Made by a program: the position numbers and the translations under genes. From DATADD01 sp046262355 (lineage in GTDB: Bacteria > Actinomycetota > CADDZG01 > WHSQ01), in assembly GCA_046262355.1 (NCBI GenBank), contig JBHEMX010000089.1, positions 1 through 64,000 of the forward strand: a stretch of DNA of 64,000 nucleotides, read 5' to 3'. This document shows, one piece after another, positions 60,526 through 64,000 of this stretch (its first letter is position 1; the number at the start of each line of letters is the position of its first letter). The notes below the pieces were generated by a model. That model was given only the letters and a program-made list of their open reading frames with translations. It searched no databases and was not told the DNA's origin.

Positions 60526-60873
60526 CTAACGGCGGCGCGGCGGTCGGCGCGAGCGGCGGTGCTGGCGGGCCTTGGGGTTCTTGCGGCGCTTCTCCGGGTT
60601 CGACGGGGCCGGTCGAGGCCGCTCGGCCTGTGCCTTCTGGACCGCGGCGACCACGTCCTCGGTCGCAGACGAGTCCCTCTCGCCCGAGGCGAGCAGCAGC
60701 TGCAGGAGCACGGTCCGCTCGAACTCCTCCATGGACTCCGCGACCTTCTGGCGCGAGCCCTGTGGAGAGTCCCACTCGGCGATGATGCGCCCGGCGTGCG
60801 GCACGCCGACGCGCAGCGGGATGTTGCCGACCTTGCCTTGCCAGACGATCTCACCTTGCTCCACGCCTATCAC
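60526..60873 (-). CDS. Small protein with a basic C-terminal tail
   Basis: 115 residues. A compact N-terminal part (VEQGEIVWQGKVGNIPLRVG, VPHAGRIIAEWDSPQGSRQK) with beta character is followed by a helical section and a tail made mostly of Arg, Lys and Pro. The tail suggests binding to nucleic acid or ribosomes. No family recognised. It is 33 bp upstream of the hydrolase gene in the same direction and a terminator precedes it, so it may start the operon. Confidence 0.55.
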   Translation of the reverse strand: MIGVEQGEIVWQGKVGNIPLRVGVPHAGRIIAEWDSPQGSRQKVAESMEEFERTVLLQLLLASGERDSSATEDVVAAVQKAQAERPRPAPSNPEKRRKNPKARQHRRSRRPPRRR

Positions 60874-60896
60874 CTCTTGCTCCCTCGTGGGAAACG

Positions 60897-60922
60897 AAAA
60901 AGGGCGTCCCTCAGGACACCCC
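60897..60922 (-). terminator. Rho-independent terminator on the minus strand
   Basis: Read on the minus strand: GGGTGTCC-tgag-GGACGCCC followed by TTTTT, a textbook intrinsic terminator. It would end transcription from the gene at 61063-61353, separating it from the operon starting at 60873. Confidence 0.85.
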
Positions 60923-61062
60923 TCGAGTTTCTCCTATGCCTCCGATCAGGGGCCCGCGTGAGGCCGCGCCTCAAAGCTCAAGACCCGCCTCGCGGCGGTT
61001 GGACCCCGTACAGCGATGTTATCAGCGCCGCGGGATCGGAGATCAGGGGCCGGATGAGGAGA

Positions 61063-61353
61063 TCAGGGGCCGGAGCGGCGGGCCATCTCCTCATCGAGGC
61101 TGATCGGGCGAGGCGCGAAGTTGCGCGCCGCGAGCGCTTGGTCGATCACTTCGAGGCGCGCCTCGAGCGCCTCGACCGAGACGATGAGCTCGTCTGCGCT
61201 CTTGAGGGCCGCGCTCAGGAGCTCCTCGCGGCCTTCGGCGTCGAGCACCTCCCAATTGTTCCTCACGGTCTCGACGCAGCCCTTGACGACCGTGATGGGG
61301 AAGCGCAGGTCGTTCGAGACCTCGTCTACGAGTCTTAGCCCCAGACCGCTCAT
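61063..61353 (-). CDS. Stand-alone DHp-like (HisKA-like) protein without the histidine
   Basis: 96 residues, nearly all helix. LRLVDEVSNDLRFPITVVKG resembles the histidine-kinase dimerisation helix, where the phosphorylated His before the two residues preceding Arg is replaced by Asn14. A second helix (EELLSAALKSADELIVSVEA) fits the DHp hairpin. There is no ATPase domain. It may dimerise with, or compete for, a real kinase or response regulator. A GAGAGGA site precedes ATG 61353. Followed by the terminator at 60897-60922. Confidence 0.6.
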   Translation of the reverse strand: MSGLGLRLVDEVSNDLRFPITVVKGCVETVRNNWEVLDAEGREELLSAALKSADELIVSVEALEARLEVIDQALAARNFAPRPISLDEEMARRSGP

Positions 61354-61573
61354 GTCGGATCCTCTCGTCGCGCGGGCATCGATGCCGCGTCGGGGGTGAT
61401 TGTCGAGGCGGTCGGCGGCCTTGCCAATCGCCCATCCGAGGCTTCCTCGTCCCACGGATGGGTGAAGGGGCGCGCCGAGGCTCGACGCGATCCTTGGATG
61501 TTTGACTGGTGTGTTCTCCCAGGCATACAGTGACTAACGTGGGCGGAGTGGACAGAGTCCGAAAGGGGTGCTG

Positions 61574-61861
61574 ATGAAGTCGACCGGGGTCGTACGCAAG
61601 ATCGACGAGCTCGGGAGGATCGTCCTGCCGTCCGAGCTTCGACGCGTCTTCGGCATCCGCGAAGGTGAAGAGCTCGAGATAAGCGTCGACGGCGAACGAG
61701 TCATCCTCCAGAAGAGGGGGGACCTCTGTATCTTCTGTGGCGCGGAGTCCCCGAGCATCAAGTACAGGACGCGGCGCGTGTGCCAGTCGTGCGCCGACAA
61801 CCTCGGCCAGCAGGTCGAGGTGGAGATCCAGCTACCCGACGACGTCGTCAGCGTTAACTAG
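61574..61861 (+). CDS. AbrB/SpoVT-type regulator with a C-terminal zinc ribbon
   Basis: 95 residues. The swapped-hairpin AbrB fold is STGVVRKIDELGRIVLPSEL, RRVFGIREGEELEISVDGER. After it comes CIFCGAESPSIKYRTRRVCQ and SC, a four-Cys zinc ribbon (CxxC-x-CxxC). This fusion is found in some AbrB-like regulators in Gram-positive bacteria. The ATG at 61574 follows AAAGGGG; a GTG two codons upstream is possible. Divergent from the DHp-like gene over 220 bp. Confidence 0.85.
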   Translation: MKSTGVVRKIDELGRIVLPSELRRVFGIREGEELEISVDGERVILQKRGDLCIFCGAESPSIKYRTRRVCQSCADNLGQQVEVEIQLPDDVVSVN

Positions 61862-61927
61862 AGGGGTCTGTCGCTTCCTGTTCCGGCCCCCCGCGCGTTG
61901 GCGGCCTAGCCGGGAGCCCCGTTAGAT

Positions 61928-62245
61928 CTAGCCGCGCCGGCGGGCTCGACGACGCGGCTCGAGCGGCCTTGTGGCGAGCCCGGGGCACGGTTTGCGCGGG
62001 AGGATCTCCTGCCGGACCTCGTCGGCCTCTGTGTCGTCGAGCTCCTCGATGGCCTCGATGTCGCCGACCCGGAGGAACCAGTCGAAGGCCTCGCCCATGA
62101 CCCAGATGCGGTGCTCGCCGTCGCTGTTGCCGAGCACTCCGAGCGGGAGCCGTGTGGACCGCAGAACCCCCTCGAGAGCGCCCTGGTAGGCCCCCCCGCT
62201 GAGGGCGATCCGGTACCTCTTGCCGAGCGTCAATTCGTCGATCAT
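61928..62245 (-). CDS. Conserved-looking small protein with a basic tail
   Basis: 105 residues. A small beta-rich domain, ELTLGKRYRIALSGGAYQGA, EGVLRSTRLPLGVLGNSDGE and HRIWVMGEAFDWFLRVGDIE, then an acidic helix and an Arg-rich end. It resembles PRC-barrel or SM-like folds in length and pattern, but I cannot assign a family. TATAAG lies 4 bases before ATG, close to a leaderless arrangement. Confidence 0.55.
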   Translation of the reverse strand: MIDELTLGKRYRIALSGGAYQGALEGVLRSTRLPLGVLGNSDGEHRIWVMGEAFDWFLRVGDIEAIEELDDTEADEVRQEILPRKPCPGLATRPLEPRRRARRRG

Positions 62246-62371
62246 GTCTCTTATAACGAACGTCGCGCGCCTTCCGTTACAAGGAGATGCGGCCGAGCTT
62301 TCCCCGATCCGTGCGTGCCCGCGGGCGCGTCCAGGGTTCGCAGTAGGAGCAGCGCAAGGATGGGTCCCCGG

Positions 62372-63823
62372 CTAGGCGCCGGCGGCGGCGTCCGGAGCGG
62401 CGACGGTAACGCTCGCCTCGGTCACGCCCTCGTCGGAGGCGGCGGCAGGATCGGCAAGGGCGGCGCCCGTGTCTCCGGGCTGCGGCTCCTGCACGACGCC
62501 GGACTCAGACTGCTCGTCCCCCGAGACGGCGCCGCCGTCCTCCGGAGCGTAGCCCGTGGGCACCTCGGCGGCGGGCGCGTCGGAGGGCTCCTCTGTCTGC
62601 GGCGTGCTCGGCTGGTCGAGGGGCACGGTGGTTTCGTCCGGCAGCGTGGCGATCTCGTTTGCGAGAACACTCGTCGGGACGTCGATCGACGTGGGGACGG
62701 ACTCGTCCGCCGGCGCCGGCGACTCGTCTAGAGGCGTCGTCGTCGCCGGCTCGGTCGACGTAGATGCGGTCGCCTCGACGGGGACCGCCTCCACGACTTG
62801 GGGAGAGGCCGTCACGGCGATCGTGCCCTCGTGCGCTCGCGAAGCGTCGGCGGACGCCGAGCTTGCCAGCCGCACGAGACCCCGTGCGACCTCTCCGGCG
62901 GACACCAGAACCTCGCCACTCGAAGTTTCGGCGACGGCGATGGAGGTCGGAGCGCTGCGCACGGGCGCCGGAGCCGGCGCGGCCGGCACTGCTCCCGCCG
63001 CAGTCACGCCCACGAGCGCCGCGGTCGCCACCGCGGCGACGCGCTCGGTGACCATATCGCCACACTGTTGCAGGATCTGGCCACAGGACATCATCGGGGC
63101 GCTCATGGACGCGGACGGGGCCGCATGAGCGGCCGACGACGCAGCTTGCGCGACCTGATCGACGGGCGCCTTGACCTTCTTGAAGCGCCCGAGGAAGCGC
63201 GCCGGAAACCCCAAGATGCCCAAGGCAGACGACCATGACTTGCGGAAACCCTTGCGGGCACGGTGCAAGAGCACGCGGGCACGGCACTCCGTGACCCCGA
63301 GCACGTTCGCGATATAGCTGTAGTCGCGACCCTCGAAGTCCCGCATCAGGATCGCCGTGCGGTGCAGCGGGGACAGCGACGCAAGCGTCTCCTGGACGCG
63401 GTCCCCCTCGGCGCTGCGCAGCATGACCTCTTGGGGATCTTCGTCGGACTCGATCTTGACGACGTCCTCGAGGACCTCGTTGGGGGCCGACTCGGCAGGC
63501 GTGCGGCTGCGCGACCTCAGGACATCGAGACAGACGTTGGTCGCGATGCGGTTGATCCAAGCCGCGAGCTGATAGCGGCCGTTGAAGCGCGGCAGCGCCT
63601 GATAGACGCGGAGGAAGGTCTCTTGTGCGGCGTCCTGGGCATCCTGAGGATCGGAGAGCATCCGCCGGCAGACCATCTCAACCCGCGTCGAATAGCGCGC
63701 GTAGATGGAGTCGTAGGCGCTGCGGTCCCCCCGCTGGAAGGACAGCGTCAGCTCCTTGTCGCCGACCTCGACGGACCGGAGACCGAACGCATCGATCGGC
63801 TCGTAGATCTCTTGGGTAGCCAT
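62372..63823 (-). CDS. ECF-type sigma factor with a long membrane-spanning C-terminal extension
   Basis: 483 residues. Sigma region 2 (about 30-105: AYDSIYARYSTRVEMVCRRM, AAQETFLRVYQALPRFNG) and region 4 (about 145-205: LASLSPLHRTAILMRDFEG, RDYSYIANVLGVTECRARVL) are complete. After residue 205 comes a linker, a hydrophobic helix (VAAVATAALVGVTAAGAV, about 262-279) and about 200 residues of acidic Ala/Pro/Ser/Thr-rich low complexity. A sigma factor tethered to the membrane with an outside tail could sense the envelope directly. No anti-sigma gene is seen downstream within the window. An inverted repeat sits upstream at 63878-63916. Confidence 0.85.
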   Translation of the reverse strand: MATQEIYEPIDAFGLRSVEVGDKELTLSFQRGDRSAYDSIYARYSTRVEMVCRRMLSDPQDAQDAAQETFLRVYQALPRFNGRYQLAAWINRIATNVCLDVLRSRSRTPAESAPNEVLEDVVKIESDEDPQEVMLRSAEGDRVQETLASLSPLHRTAILMRDFEGRDYSYIANVLGVTECRARVLLHRARKGFRKSWSSALGILGFPARFLGRFKKVKAPVDQVAQAASSAAHAAPSASMSAPMMSCGQILQQCGDMVTERVAAVATAALVGVTAAGAVPAAPAPAPVRSAPTSIAVAETSSGEVLVSAGEVARGLVRLASSASADASRAHEGTIAVTASPQVVEAVPVEATASTSTEPATTTPLDESPAPADESVPTSIDVPTSVLANEIATLPDETTVPLDQPSTPQTEEPSDAPAAEVPTGYAPEDGGAVSGDEQSESGVVQEPQPGDTGAALADPAAASDEGVTEASVTVAAPDAAAGA

Positions 63824-63877
63824 CCCCTAGCGGCCCCCTCATCTCTGGGACATTCTGACAGGAAGTCTCTCACCTGC

Positions 63878-63916
63878 GGCGAAGTATTGGGAATAGCCCC
63901 AACGTACTACTTCGCC
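63878..63916 (-). promoter_or_regulatory. Nested inverted repeat upstream of the ECF sigma gene
   Basis: GGCGAAGTA (63878-63886) and TACTTCGCC (63908-63916) are perfect arms, with TTGGG and CCCAA pairing inside, offset by a small bulge. It lies 55-93 bases before the ATG at 63823. No T-run, so an operator or a structured leader is more likely than a terminator. Confidence 0.5.
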
Positions 63917-64000
63917 GGCGCGCCGAGAAGGGTGACATCTTCCCCCGGTCGAGCCTATCTATGCGGGATCCTTCCGCCCCCGGCCCGGCCGGCGCGCGCC

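Overview
The window looks like chromosomal DNA of a high-G+C Actinomycetota bacterium. The evidence is codon use with strong G/C third positions, frequent GTG and TTG starts, many start codons overlapping the preceding stop (ATGA, GTGA, TTGA), and actinobacterial marker regulators: a BldD-like protein with an intact c-di-GMP signature, a BldC-like MerR protein, a SigR/RsrA pair and a SigB/SigF-type sigma factor. A Ddn-like F420-dependent oxidoreductase and a classical menaquinone pathway fit this too. I cannot assign a class or genus. An uncultured or deep-branching lineage is possible but is only inference. No rRNA, tRNA or CRISPR array was found.

1-19.7 kb is accessory and partly decayed. 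It opens with one end of an IS630-family insertion sequence. Intact genes (PLP decarboxylase, CBS protein, DUF421 protein, F420 oxidoreductase, a multicopper oxidase/ZIP transporter/cupredoxin operon, NYN nuclease, ankyrin protein, VOC protein, Na+/H+ antiporter, phosphodiesterase) alternate with at least eight broken genes: a small membrane protein, an ArsR-like regulator, an amino-acid permease tail, crcB, a sensor protein, DUF1579, a winged-helix protein and a histidine phosphatase. Many lesions are one- or two-base indels in short G, C or GC runs. None was seen from 19.7 to 64 kb.

19.8-31 kb carries the menaquinone pathway in two blocks: menB-menA-menC-menD on the plus strand and merR-menG-menF on the minus strand. 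Between them lie a cold-shock gene, an HxlR regulator, a MITE-like element, a methyltransferase, an acetyltransferase and a gamma-glutamyltransferase. A 13-bp sequence before menB recurs with one mismatch inside a 26-bp palindrome at the merR promoter, which suggests shared control.

31-47 kb holds a persulfide dioxygenase-type MBL/rhodanese protein, NAD salvage (nicotinate phosphoribosyltransferase and nicotinamidase), an RpiB-like protein, an HD-GYP response regulator, an ABC exporter, and a cassette of two esterases plus an ATP-grasp protein with no function I can name. It continues with an MFS exporter, class II fructose bisphosphatase, topoisomerase IB, and a secreted PQQ-type dehydrogenase with a DUF3105 partner.

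47-64 kb is rich in regulators and envelope genes: bldD, ku, an anti-sigma-like ATPase with a probable CTG start, sigB, PBP1A (behind a 75-bp tandem duplication at the sigma/PBP junction), upp, a DUF4349 lipoprotein, bldC, and the run hydrolase-murF-ddl-sigR-rsrA. The last genes encode a histidine-less DHp-like protein, an AbrB/zinc-ribbon protein and an ECF sigma factor with a membrane-spanning C-terminal extension. At least eleven genes have a TAnnnT box 6-8 bases before the start codon and no Shine-Dalgarno sequence, so leaderless mRNAs are probably common here.
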